Positions 32,807 to 41,451 are shown, counted from the first letter of the stretch. The stretch is 64,000 nt of DNA from Pseudomonas japonica (GCF_900188455.1 NZ_FZOL01000007.1:62001-126000), one strand, 5' to 3'. Notes: generated by a model from the sequence alone, not told the origin. Numbers and translations are program-made.

Positions 32807-35800
32807 ATGAATTTCGATCAGATTGCTTCTGAGGTGATTCCTCGTCTGTCAAAGATCATCGGTCTCGGAGACAACGAAGAAATCTTGCTGGAGGACTCGT
32901 TGCTCGACACGGGCGCGGACTCGCTGATGGTGTTGAAGTGCGTCGACTTCATCAACGATCGATATGGGGTCTCTCTGACGACGGCACAGGTCTATGAAGA
33001 GCTCGAAACGGTCGGCGGCATCATCAGCGCCATCGTGGCGCAGTTGCCGGCGCAGGCGCCACGGGTGGAAGCCGCGGTCGCCGCAACGGTGCGCGCAGAC
33101 GTCGCGCCGGCCCTGCCTGTCGAGCAACCTGGCAGCTACGAGGAGGCCCCCTCGACAAGCCGTGATGTGTTGATCCACACCCTGCTCAAGTCGCAGATGG
33201 ACTTGATGAGCAAGCACCTCCAGCTCCTCCACGCGGCGCCGCAAGCGTCCACCCTGGCGGTCGCGGCGGCTGCGCCCTCCCCCGCGAAGACCGCGGACCA
33301 GCGCCCTGCTCCCGGCCCGGCGCCGACGCCGGACGCGCAAGCGCCCCAGCGGGAAGACCGCTTCAACGTGTTCAGCGCGCGCAAGAACGCGCAGAAGATC
33401 GTCGACCCGGAACAACAGCAATACCTTGCCGGTTACGCCGAGACCTACTCCGAGAAGCACCGCTCGTCGAAGGCGAAGACCGACCAGTATCGACCAGTGC
33501 TGGCGGACAACCGGGCCTCCGCCGGCTTCAGGCCCGGCACCAAGGAAATCCTGTTCCCATTGCTGGCAGACCGTACCGACGGCGCTCAGTTGTGGGATAT
33601 CGACGGCAACCGCTTCATCGACATCACCATGGGCTTCGGCGTCCATCTGCTGGGCCATGGCCCGGCGTTCGTGAAGTCGAAGATGATCGAGCAGATCCAG
33701 ACCGGCATGCCTATCGGGCCGCAATCGCCCCTGGCCGGCCGGGTGGCGGAGCTGGTGACCGAGCTGACCGGCCACGAACGGGTTGTCTTCTGCAACTCGG
33801 GTACCGAAGCCACGATGACGGCGGTTCGGCTTGCCCGGGCCCACACCGGCCGCTCCAAGATCGTCGTGTTCAGCGAGTCGTACCACGGCACGTTCGACGG
33901 CTTCCTGGCGCGCGCTTCCGCCGCCCCAGGCGAAGGGGCTGGCGGCATCTCGGTGGGTCGAGGCATTCAGCAGTCGTCGGTGCAGGACACCCTGGTGCTC
34001 GAGTACGGCGAGCAGCTCTCTCTCGACACCATTCGCGCGCAGGCCTCGGAGATTGCCGCGGTCATCGTCGAGCCTGTGCAAAGCCGTCGCCCGGCCCTGC
34101 AGCCCCAGGCGTTCCTGGCTGAGCTGCGCGCAATCACCCATGACAGCGGAATCGTGTTCCTGTGGGACGAGGTCATCACCGGCTTCCGTATCGCCCCCGG
34201 AGGGGCCCAGGAACATTTCGGCATTCGGGCTGACCTGGCGACCTACGGCAAGATCGTCGGCGGCGGAATGCCGATTGGCCTGGTCGCCGGCAAGGCTGCC
34301 ATCCTCGACGGGATCGATGGCGGCACATGGCAGTACGGCGACCAGAGCGCCCCGCAGGTCGAGCCGATCTTCTTCGCCGGCACCTTCTCCAAGCACCCGC
34401 TGGCGATGGCGGCGGCGGTGCAGACGCTGGAGCACATCCAGCAGCACGCGGCAACGCTGTACAGCGATCTCAATCGCCTGACCGGAAACCTGGTCGAACG
34501 AAGCAACGCGCTGTTCAAGCGCCTTGGCGTGGACATCCGGGTAGAGCATTTCGGCTCGCTGTTCCGTTACGTGTCCAAGCGCAATCTCGATCTGTTCTTC
34601 AGCCACCTGCTGTTCAACGGTGTGTTCGTCTGGGAAGGGCGCAACTGCTTCTTGAGCACGGCCCACACGGAAGCGGATATCGACGCGATCGTGGCGGCGA
34701 CTCAAGCGGCGCTGCAGCCTCTGATCGCGCACGGCTTCATGCCGGCCGCGCCTGCGCTCTCGCAGCGCACCGCAACCGTCTGGGAGCGGCGCTTCATCCA
34801 GCTTTGGCAAGCCCCCGAGCACGCGTTGAGCGTCAACATCGGCGGCGGGATCTTCTTCCCCGGCGATGACGACAGTGCGGCCCTGGCGCAGGCGGTCACC
34901 CGTGCTGTACGCAACGCCGACGCCGTGTTGTCGCGTTTCGACGCCACGGCGCAGCAATGGCTGGTGGTATCCGGCGAGATCACCCCCCAGGTGGTTGAAC
35001 TCAGTGGCTATGGCGATGCCATCGAGCACACCGTCCTGGACGATCTGGTTGCCAGCGAGCAGCAGATCCCGTTCGCGGCCGATGGCAGCCAGCAACTGCG
35101 TGCCACTGTCTTTGTGCTTCGAGGGCAGGGCCTGCTCCTGTGCCTGACGGCAAACCATGCCGCTTGCGACGGGGCCGCTCTGGCGACCCTGAGCGAGCGG
35201 ATCGTCAGCCTGTACCGCGGGGAAGCTGGCGAAAGCCTGAGCAGCGACCTGCCACTTCTGCAGACGCTGGAAAGCACTTATCGGCATTCGCCACAGTTCG
35301 ATCTGGACCGGGAATTCTGGCTTCCGAAAATCGCTTATCTGCAAGGGGTTGCCTATCGCCCTGTCGAGCGGAACTGGCAGCAGCCGAGTCACCGCCAGGT
35401 GGTGCGGTTGCCGCGCCAGGCCGTCGCTTCGATTGCGCGCAGCTTGAAGATCACCCCGTTTGCCTGGCTCCTGTCCTGCTTCGCGCGCGGCCTTCGCACG
35501 TCGGCCTGGGCCGATGCCGGGTTGCTGGCGGTGCCCTTCGGCAATCGAGGCAAGCCGTTGCAGCAGACCCTGTGTCAGGTCACCAACCTCCTGCCGCTGC
35601 TGCCCGTCGACCACACCGATGCCGCCAGCGCGGCGAAGCAAGTGAGCGGCCTGCTGGCACGTCTGGCCGAGCATGCGGCCTATCCGGTTCTGACTGGCAA
35701 CCACGACTCGCTGCCGGTATTCGCGAGCATCAACTGGGAACCCATCGACCTGGCTGACAGCAACGACAGGGGCATGCGCCTGGTCCACGGAAGTCAGCGC

Positions 35801-35992
35801 CTCACCGAGTTTCCCCTGGAGATGAACATCTACTCGGGGACCGATGAGATTACCGTCGTCGTGGACTTCATCCCGCCCCTGGCCGAGCACCTCGATGCAT
35901 GGCTGCAGGACGCAGTGGCTCAAGCCACCACGGCCCTCGAACCAGCATCCCCTGCCCCTGCCACCAGCAGCATCCTGGAGCCTGCACAATGA
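32807..35992 (+). CDS. ACP-aminotransferase-condensation domain fusion
   Basis: 1061 residues. ACP 1-80 with Ser39 in TGADSLMVLK, the missing carrier for KS2. A Pro/Ala linker spans about 100-190. A class III (GSA-type) PLP aminotransferase follows at about 230-650, with FCNSGTEATMTAVRLARAH, the Asp of LWDEVITGF and Lys529 in FAGTFSKHPLAMA. A condensation-type domain lies at about 690-1045 with NHAACDG (Asn783, His784, Asp788, Gly789), a variant of HHxxxDG that keeps the second His. ACP-AMT-C also occurs in MycA/ItuA-type synthetases, where the aminotransferase makes a beta-amino acyl chain. No adenylation or acceptor PCP follows. The stop overlaps the next ATG. Confidence 0.9.
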   Translation: MNFDQIASEVIPRLSKIIGLGDNEEILLEDSLLDTGADSLMVLKCVDFINDRYGVSLTTAQVYEELETVGGIISAIVAQLPAQAPRVEAAVAATVRADVAPALPVEQPGSYEEAPSTSRDVLIHTLLKSQMDLMSKHLQLLHAAPQASTLAVAAAAPSPAKTADQRPAPGPAPTPDAQAPQREDRFNVFSARKNAQKIVDPEQQQYLAGYAETYSEKHRSSKAKTDQYRPVLADNRASAGFRPGTKEILFPLLADRTDGAQLWDIDGNRFIDITMGFGVHLLGHGPAFVKSKMIEQIQTGMPIGPQSPLAGRVAELVTELTGHERVVFCNSGTEATMTAVRLARAHTGRSKIVVFSESYHGTFDGFLARASAAPGEGAGGISVGRGIQQSSVQDTLVLEYGEQLSLDTIRAQASEIAAVIVEPVQSRRPALQPQAFLAELRAITHDSGIVFLWDEVITGFRIAPGGAQEHFGIRADLATYGKIVGGGMPIGLVAGKAAILDGIDGGTWQYGDQSAPQVEPIFFAGTFSKHPLAMAAAVQTLEHIQQHAATLYSDLNRLTGNLVERSNALFKRLGVDIRVEHFGSLFRYVSKRNLDLFFSHLLFNGVFVWEGRNCFLSTAHTEADIDAIVAATQAALQPLIAHGFMPAAPALSQRTATVWERRFIQLWQAPEHALSVNIGGGIFFPGDDDSAALAQAVTRAVRNADAVLSRFDATAQQWLVVSGEITPQVVELSGYGDAIEHTVLDDLVASEQQIPFAADGSQQLRATVFVLRGQGLLLCLTANHAACDGAALATLSERIVSLYRGEAGESLSSDLPLLQTLESTYRHSPQFDLDREFWLPKIAYLQGVAYRPVERNWQQPSHRQVVRLPRQAVASIARSLKITPFAWLLSCFARGLRTSAWADAGLLAVPFGNRGKPLQQTLCQVTNLLPLLPVDHTDAASAAKQVSGLLARLAEHAAYPVLTGNHDSLPVFASINWEPIDLADSNDRGMRLVHGSQRLTEFPLEMNIYSGTDEITVVVDFIPPLAEHLDAWLQDAVAQATTALEPASPAPATSSILEPAQ

Positions 35993-36624
35993 ACAGTCGG
36001 ACAAATACCAATCCCGTGTCGTGGACGTTTGTGTCCCTCGCAGCCCTGGGTTGCCTGGGGGTCCTCCTGACCATGCTGGCGCTGCTGGGCTTTACCGACA
36101 AAGCGTTTGTCTACGCCATCCGGGTGATCGTCAAGATCGCTTTCACCTTCTTCGCCCTCTCGTATATCGCCGCGCCGTTGTATCGATTTTCCAGCGGCCG
36201 CGTAGCGACATTCCTCATGCGCCACCGGGCGACGACGGGGGCCGCGTTTGCCGCGTGCCATTTGACGGCGGGCATCTCCATCGCCTTCATCTGGGTCAAC
36301 TTCCGCTACGTCATCGAGGCCATTTCAACGCCCGTGGATCGCGTGCTGGGGCTTATCGCGCTGAGCTGGATCGCGCTCATGCTGGTGACCTCCAGTGCCC
36401 GCGTGCAGCAGGCCATCGGTAGCCGGGCGTGGGGGCTGATCCACAAGTACGGAATGATGCTGATCTGGACCGGCTACATGCTCGACTACGGTCGACGCGC
36501 CCTCCAGTGGCACCCCGTGTTCGGCCTCTTCGTGGCCATTCTCCTGACCATCCTGGTTCTCCGCCTGGCCTCCCTGTTTGCCAAGGGGGCTTCTTCTAAA
36601 ACTCAACACGTAGTACAGGGATAA
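35989..36624 (+). CDS. Ferric-reductase/YedZ(MsrQ)-like haem membrane protein
   Basis: 211 residues with about six hydrophobic helices. His91 (AACHLTAG) and His152 (GLIHKYGMMLIWTGYML) sit in helices at the positions expected of haem ligands in the MsrQ/ferric-reductase-like fold, which points to a b-haem quinol-to-cytoplasm or periplasm electron conduit. No MsrP or flavin domain is present. Translationally coupled by ATGA to the preceding megasynthase gene and 4 bp from the HDO gene, so it may supply electrons to a cluster oxidation. That role is inferred. Confidence 0.72.
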   Translation: MNSRTNTNPVSWTFVSLAALGCLGVLLTMLALLGFTDKAFVYAIRVIVKIAFTFFALSYIAAPLYRFSSGRVATFLMRHRATTGAAFAACHLTAGISIAFIWVNFRYVIEAISTPVDRVLGLIALSWIALMLVTSSARVQQAIGSRAWGLIHKYGMMLIWTGYMLDYGRRALQWHPVFGLFVAILLTILVLRLASLFAKGASSKTQHVVQG

Positions 36625-36628
36625 CACT

Positions 36629-37483
36629 ATGACGCACGTACATTTGGACGCACGCACCCAGGCACGCAAGGCTATTCGTGAAGCGCTGCCGGAAGTCACC
36701 TGGCTGGAGAACGAAGCGTTCACCAGAGACTTGTGTGACGTGGTGCAAGCGCACCGTTTCTGCCGCCATCCGTTGATCGACGCCATGAACACCTGGGACA
36801 TCGATCTGGCCTGGCTCAAGCCGTTCTACCTGGACACCGTGAATGCGATTTCAGGGCGCTTCACCGACTATCTCGTGCAGGCCATGCTCAACTGCTCGGC
36901 GCTGCAACCGAAGCTGGGGGCCCGCGCAGCCAGCGCGGCGCGGTTCCTGTTGCAGATCAACACGCTCGATGAACTGGGCTTCGCGCCCGGTGAGCACGAC
37001 GGCAATTTCTGCGGCGACCCCGACAACGGTCATTTGAATCAGTTGCTGAAGGTGATGGCCGACATCGGCATCAGCGAGCGCGAACAGGCCGCTTACGTGG
37101 CCTCCGCGGCATCCGATGACGTAGCGCGACTGATCGACCAGCATCGACACGATCACCTGTACCTGGCGACCGTACTGGCGGTGCTGGAATCGTCACTCAA
37201 CCCTTGGACCGAGTGCTGGGCCCGAGGCACCGCGATCGCGACCGGCATGGATACCAGCCAGGGCTACCACGCGATTCATACCGCGGACCACGAGGGGCAT
37301 CTGATCGACGACGATCACTCCGAAGACAGCTGGTACATCGTGCGCCAGGCGCTCACCGCGCCGGACCATGAGCCCATTCGCCAGCTGACGTTCGAAGTGC
37401 TGGACAAGCTGGAACGCTATGCCGACTACCAACTCGGCTTGCTGGAAGCACAGCGCGGCAAGACCGGCGCTGGCAACGAGTAA
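36629..37483 (+). CDS. Haem-oxygenase-fold putative di-iron oxygenase (HDO-like)
   Basis: 284 residues of the iron-containing redox enzyme/TENA-like fold. Candidate metal ligands are Glu115 (TLDELGF), His135 (PDNGHLNQL), Glu187 (AVLESSLNP), His214 or His217 (GYHAIHTAD), Asp229 and His230 (IDDDHSED), matching the E..H..E..H..D-H spacing of HDOs such as UndA and CADD. HDOs oxidise fatty-acyl chains, amines or amino acids. Here it could act on the carrier-bound or released chain; the substrate is unknown. The assignment rests on the ligand pattern, not on a search. Confidence 0.75.
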   Translation: MTHVHLDARTQARKAIREALPEVTWLENEAFTRDLCDVVQAHRFCRHPLIDAMNTWDIDLAWLKPFYLDTVNAISGRFTDYLVQAMLNCSALQPKLGARAASAARFLLQINTLDELGFAPGEHDGNFCGDPDNGHLNQLLKVMADIGISEREQAAYVASAASDDVARLIDQHRHDHLYLATVLAVLESSLNPWTECWARGTAIATGMDTSQGYHAIHTADHEGHLIDDDHSEDSWYIVRQALTAPDHEPIRQLTFEVLDKLERYADYQLGLLEAQRGKTGAGNE

Positions 37484-37545
37484 CGGCCTGATCATCAACC
37501 CTTGGGCCGAGGGTTTCCCTCGGCCCTGTCTTCAGGTACGAAAAC

Positions 37546-39045
37546 GTGATCGATTCCTCCCCCTCCCTTGTTGCGGCGATCAACCACTGGGCCGCCACCT
37601 GCCCAGACGAGCCCGCGTGCATCGAGGGTTCGACTGAACTCAGCTGGGCTGACTTCAGCAAGTATGTGCAAGCCGCCATCGAGCGGTTACCCGCCGATGC
37701 CGGCTCCACCGTCGGGCTGGTGGCCGGCAACAACGCTGAGCACATGGTCTTCGCCTGTGCCGTGATTGCCACGGGTCGGGCATTCCAGACCTTCCCCGTG
37801 GATGTGGCCGACGATGTGCTGGCGGTGCTGCTCAGGAACAGTGGCGTCGCCCAGCTCTTCACCGATGATGAAAACAAGGCGCGTTGCCTGGCGCTGGTCG
37901 AGCCAGATATCGACGTCATGGCGATACAGCGCAATCAGCTCCCGGGATTGGGCGACGGCGTTCCATGCCTCCTGCGGGACAACAGCCCCCAGGGCAACGA
38001 CGATCTGAGCATCGTCTTCAGTTCAGGCACCACGGGACAGCCCAAGGGCATCGTGCACAGCGCTGCCGCCCGCCGGGTGGTGGCCGAAGCGGTCGCGGGG
38101 CTTGGCTTGACCCGCGGGGCGGTGAACCTGGTTTGCCTGCCGATGCACAACAACCTGTCGATGGTCACCTGGCTGTCGGCGCTGTGGAATGGCGCCTGCA
38201 ATGTCGTGCTCACCCGCTTCGACCCGGTCGAACTGGGGCAGGCCGCCTTGCGCCGTCGGGCCACCCACCTGGTCATGAGCCCGCTGCATTACCGCGAACT
38301 GTTGTCGGCGCCTGTCGACCGTCAAACACAGTTCGCCAGCCTGCACTTGCATATCTGTTCCAGCTCCCGCCTGCATGCCTGGGAAAAGCGCCAGGTGGTG
38401 GAAGGCCTGCCCGGGCGTTTCGCCGAAATCTATGGCGTCACCGAAGGCGGGGTCGGGACGTTGCTCGACTGTTCCGCGGAGCCCCGGAAGCTGCATACCG
38501 TGGGCAAGCCTTTGCCCGGTTACGACATGCGGATCATCGACGAGCAAGGACAGGAAGTTGCGCACGGCGTGGTCGGCAGGATTGTCGGGCGCAGCCATTT
38601 CATGATGACGCGCTATGCCTCGCACGGCTCGATGGAGGTGTGGACAGCGCCGGGCATGGCTGAGGACCTTCCGCCCTTCATCGTGCCTGGCGATCTTGGC
38701 TACCTGGATGCGGAGGGTTACCTGGTGGTGTGCGACCGGGCAATCGATGCCGCCATGTGGCAAGGCAACCCTGTGTTCCCTTCGGACATAGAAGCCTTCA
38801 TCGCAGCCGAATACCAGGCCCGCGACGTGGCGGCAAAGGTGTACCGCGACTCGGCCGGAGACCTGGAAAGCGTTGCGATCTATCTGGTTCCGACTGCAAC
38901 GGTTTCGTCATCGCCAGAAACCGTCATGGCCAAGGTGGACGCCCGCTTCAACCTGGATGGAAGGCTTCGACTTCACTTCGTCGAGGCCCTGCCACGCAAT
39001 GCGATGGGCAAGATTCTGCGTCACCGGCTGGCAGAGCCAGCGTGA
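37546..39045 (+). CDS. Stand-alone AMP-dependent acyl ligase
   Basis: 499 residues, ANL superfamily. A3 loop IVFSSGTTGQPKGIVHS, A5 EIYGVTEGG, A7 VPGDLGYLDAEGYLVVCDRA and the catalytic lysine in LPRNAMGKILRHRL. The A8 hinge is divergent (AIDAAMWQGNPVFPSDIEAF, where GRxKD is usual). GTG start at 37546. The sequence is unlike the cluster FAAL and closer to ligases that activate small or aryl acids, but I cannot define the substrate. It is 62 bp after the HDO gene and 28 bp before the SDR. It could supply a second acyl partner. Confidence 0.85.
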   Translation: MIDSSPSLVAAINHWAATCPDEPACIEGSTELSWADFSKYVQAAIERLPADAGSTVGLVAGNNAEHMVFACAVIATGRAFQTFPVDVADDVLAVLLRNSGVAQLFTDDENKARCLALVEPDIDVMAIQRNQLPGLGDGVPCLLRDNSPQGNDDLSIVFSSGTTGQPKGIVHSAAARRVVAEAVAGLGLTRGAVNLVCLPMHNNLSMVTWLSALWNGACNVVLTRFDPVELGQAALRRRATHLVMSPLHYRELLSAPVDRQTQFASLHLHICSSSRLHAWEKRQVVEGLPGRFAEIYGVTEGGVGTLLDCSAEPRKLHTVGKPLPGYDMRIIDEQGQEVAHGVVGRIVGRSHFMMTRYASHGSMEVWTAPGMAEDLPPFIVPGDLGYLDAEGYLVVCDRAIDAAMWQGNPVFPSDIEAFIAAEYQARDVAAKVYRDSAGDLESVAIYLVPTATVSSSPETVMAKVDARFNLDGRLRLHFVEALPRNAMGKILRHRLAEPA

Positions 39046-39073
39046 ACAACATTGTTTCGAGGAGGCTGACAGT

Positions 39074-39916
39074 ATGGGTTCGAATGCTAGCGAGACCGCG
39101 CAGCACTATGCCGGCAAGGTTGCAGTTGTCACGGGGGCCAGCAGTGGAATCGGCCAGGCGCTGGTAGTGCAATTGATCGCCAGCGGGGCCCGGGTGTTTG
39201 CCGTGGGCCGGGACACGGAGCGTCTTGGTCAGTTGCACACGTTGTCGGCGGCAGCTGGCGATCGACTGATCACCGGCGCCTTCGATGTGCAGGACGAAGC
39301 GGCGTGCGAGCAACTGATACAGCAGTGTGTCAGCGCTTTCGGTTGCCTGGACCTGCTTTTCTGCAATGCCGGTCAGGCGATGAAAGGTGCTTTCCTGAGC
39401 GCAAGCAGCCCCCAGGCCAGTACCGCGATCATGCGCATCAACTATGACCCGGTGGTCTACCTGAGCTTCCATGCGCTGCCCCACCTGATCCGTTCGCAAG
39501 GGCACATCACCGTGACCGGAGGGATCGTCAGTCATGTGGGCCTTCCCGAGTTTTCGGCGTACTGCGCGTCCAAGCACGCCGTGCGCGGATTCATCGAGTC
39601 GCTGCGTCGGGAAGTGTCGGCGCAGGGTGTTTCCCTGACCCTGGCAAGCCCCGATACGGTCCGCACGGCAGTGCGGTCCAATATGCTGGACGCCTCCGGC
39701 AAGGCCAGCCCCCTGGGTTACGGCGACGAGAACGCCATGTCGCCAGATCGTTGCGCGGCGCTGATTCTTCAGGCGACCCAACGGCAGAAGAGTCATGTGT
39801 TGCTCTCAAGGCGAGCGAAAATCCTCAACCTCCTGCAATTTGCCCTTCCCTCCGTGCTTCAGAAGATGCTCTCGGGCTCGTTCGAACGGCAGAGGAAGGC
39901 CAGCGTTGCAAATTGA
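39074..39916 (+). CDS. Short-chain dehydrogenase/reductase with atypical active site
   Basis: 280 residues with the Rossmann motif TGASSGIG (residues 20-27), CNAG (97-100), Asn123 and the YxxxK pair Tyr163/Lys167. The usual catalytic Ser 13 residues before the Tyr is Gly150 (TVTGGIVSHVG); Ser153 is the nearest alternative. It starts at an ATG 8 bp after GGAGG. The C-terminal hydrophobic segment ILNLLQFALPSVLQKML could be membrane-associating. Probably a keto/hydroxy redox tailoring enzyme, or catalytically weakened. Confidence 0.88.
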   Translation: MGSNASETAQHYAGKVAVVTGASSGIGQALVVQLIASGARVFAVGRDTERLGQLHTLSAAAGDRLITGAFDVQDEAACEQLIQQCVSAFGCLDLLFCNAGQAMKGAFLSASSPQASTAIMRINYDPVVYLSFHALPHLIRSQGHITVTGGIVSHVGLPEFSAYCASKHAVRGFIESLRREVSAQGVSLTLASPDTVRTAVRSNMLDASGKASPLGYGDENAMSPDRCAALILQATQRQKSHVLLSRRAKILNLLQFALPSVLQKMLSGSFERQRKASVAN

Positions 39917-39997
39917 GCTCCTGTCCCGGGAAGTGATGTAACCGAACTCACCGAAGCACCCAGCGGGCGATCACCCTCTGTCCTCGCCAATCCCCTC

Positions 39998-40040
39998 GGG
40001 GCGCTGTTCGCCAGTGATACCTGACAGCGAACAGCGTCCC
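39998..40040. terminator. Inverted repeat at the right edge of the cluster
   Basis: CGCTGTTCGC (40002-40011) and GCGAACAGCG (40027-40036) form a 10-bp perfect stem, extended by 4 more pairs including one G-T, with a 15-base loop. It lies between the convergent SDR and DUF1329 genes. No long T-run is present, so the terminator assignment is moderate. Confidence 0.6.
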
Positions 40041-40068
40041 AAGGGACAGATGACCCGATCAGCGTCGC

Positions 40069-41436
40069 CTATCGAATGCCAGTGCTGCGCAACGCCGCGG
40101 CGGTGTACTCGGCAGTGCTGGACGTGAAGCCGAACTCGATGGGTTGCTTCTCTTCGTTGCGCATGCCGGCGACGAGGTAGCGGCCGCTGACCAGGTCATA
40201 CAGCGTCTCGGTACCCAGCCAGGCGATCTGCCGATCGTACATCGGCTCCAGGTGACCCTCCGCGGTGCGCCAGAGGGTGCCGCGGGCGTCGTAGTGATCG
40301 GCCAGGGCGATCTGCCAACTGTCTTCGTCGACGAAGAACACCCGCTTGGCGTAGATGTGACGCTCGCCTGGCTTGAGGGTCGCCTCGACCTGCCAGACCC
40401 GGTGCAGCTCGTAGCGGGTCAGGTCGGCGTTGATGTGCCCGGGTTTGACGATATCCGTGTACTTGAGGTCCGGTGCGTCGAGCTTGAAGCTGTTGTAGGG
40501 AATGTAGATCTCGCGCTTGCCCACCAGCTTCCAGTCGTAACGGTCTGGCGCGCCGTTGTACATGTCCTGATTGTCGGCGACGCGCTGGCCTTCGGAGGCG
40601 GGATAGGGACCATCATAGGCAACCTGCGGAGCCCGGCGAACACGCCGCTGACCGGCGTTGTAGATCCAGGCCATGCGCGGCTCCTGCACCTGGTTGAGGG
40701 TTTCGTGCACCAGGATCACGTCACCCGCCTGGCGGGCGGGTGCCGTCACCAGTTGCTTGTAGTAGAAGAGCACGTTGCCCGGATGGGCCGGATCGTAGTC
40801 GGTGACGCGATCACGGAAGGTGAACTGCTGCTTGAAGTACACCGGCACGAAATCACCATTGGCCAGCGGCGTGGCTTGTACATGCGTGCGCCTGGCACTG
40901 CCGCCGCGGTAACGGGTGATGTGGTTCCACACCACTTCCAGACCGTTCTGCGGGATCGGGAAGGGCACGGCGGTGGAGAAGTTCTCCAGGCCGTTGCCGC
41001 CATCCACCATGAGGGTCCTGGCCGCGTTCTCCCTGGCCGCCTGGTAGACGGCGTCAGGTGCGTTGGCAGTACGGTGGGTGGTGTAGACCGGAATCTTGTA
41101 GGTGTCCGGGTAGCGCTTGAACATCGCGACCTGGCCGGGCGTCAGATGGTCCTGGTACTGGGCCAGGTTCTGCGCGGTGATGGTGAACAGCGGTTTCTCG
41201 TTGCCGAAAGGATTGCTGAGAAAACCCGTGGCGCTGAGCGTGCCCACATCCTTGGGCAGACCGCCGGTCCAGGCCGGAATGGTGCCCGCGGCGTTGCCGG
41301 CCATTTCGGCCCCCAGCGGGGTCAGGCTGCTGCCCAGTTGTCCGACCTGTTCGGGACTGACTGCAGCGAAGGTGGATTGACAGGCAAGGCTGAACGACAG
41401 CGCGAACAAACGCGCCCGGGTGCTGGTATTGATCAT
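40069..41436 (-). CDS. DUF1329 family outer-membrane/periplasmic protein
   Basis: 455 residues with a signal peptide (ALSFSLACQSTFAAV) and conserved DUF1329 features such as SPEQVGQLGSSLTPLGAEMA, PAWTGGLPKD, YYKQLVTAPARQAGD and the C-terminal YLVAGMRNEEKQP segment. The fold resembles the lipoprotein-carrier LolA/LolB type, so it may move lipids or hydrophobic molecules. It is 15 bp downstream of the DUF1302 gene, and the two are a known pair in pseudomonads. I prefer the ATG at 41436 because GGAG lies 9 bp upstream; a GTG at 41451 is possible. Confidence 0.85.
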   Translation of the reverse strand: MINTSTRARLFALSFSLACQSTFAAVSPEQVGQLGSSLTPLGAEMAGNAAGTIPAWTGGLPKDVGTLSATGFLSNPFGNEKPLFTITAQNLAQYQDHLTPGQVAMFKRYPDTYKIPVYTTHRTANAPDAVYQAARENAARTLMVDGGNGLENFSTAVPFPIPQNGLEVVWNHITRYRGGSARRTHVQATPLANGDFVPVYFKQQFTFRDRVTDYDPAHPGNVLFYYKQLVTAPARQAGDVILVHETLNQVQEPRMAWIYNAGQRRVRRAPQVAYDGPYPASEGQRVADNQDMYNGAPDRYDWKLVGKREIYIPYNSFKLDAPDLKYTDIVKPGHINADLTRYELHRVWQVEATLKPGERHIYAKRVFFVDEDSWQIALADHYDARGTLWRTAEGHLEPMYDRQIAWLGTETLYDLVSGRYLVAGMRNEEKQPIEFGFTSSTAEYTAAALRSTGIR

Positions 41437-41451
41437 GCTATTGAGCTCCAC

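Larger units (their letters stand above)
21020..39916. other. Biosynthetic gene cluster: FAAL-PKS-aminotransferase-condensation
   Basis: Eleven genes. Ten read rightward from 21991 to 39916 with stop-start overlaps or short gaps; one, the type II thioesterase, is divergent. Contents: thioesterase, MFS exporter, FAAL, ACP, hotdog thioesterase-like, KS-AT-KR-ACP-KS-AT(degenerate), ACP-aminotransferase-C, YedZ-like membrane protein, haem-oxygenase-fold enzyme, AMP ligase, SDR. No regulator and no phosphopantetheinyl transferase is inside. The likely boundaries are the divergent promoter region at 21761-21990 and the inverted repeat at 39998-40040. Confidence 0.85.

Noticed and set aside
32849..36004. 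A very long minus-strand open frame antisense to the ACP-aminotransferase-C gene
   Set aside because: High GC makes long shadow frames. It shows no domain or codon pattern of a protein, while the plus strand is a complete recognisable enzyme. The same applies to long antisense frames over dapB-dnaJ, dnaK, dld and the DUF1302/DUF1329 genes.
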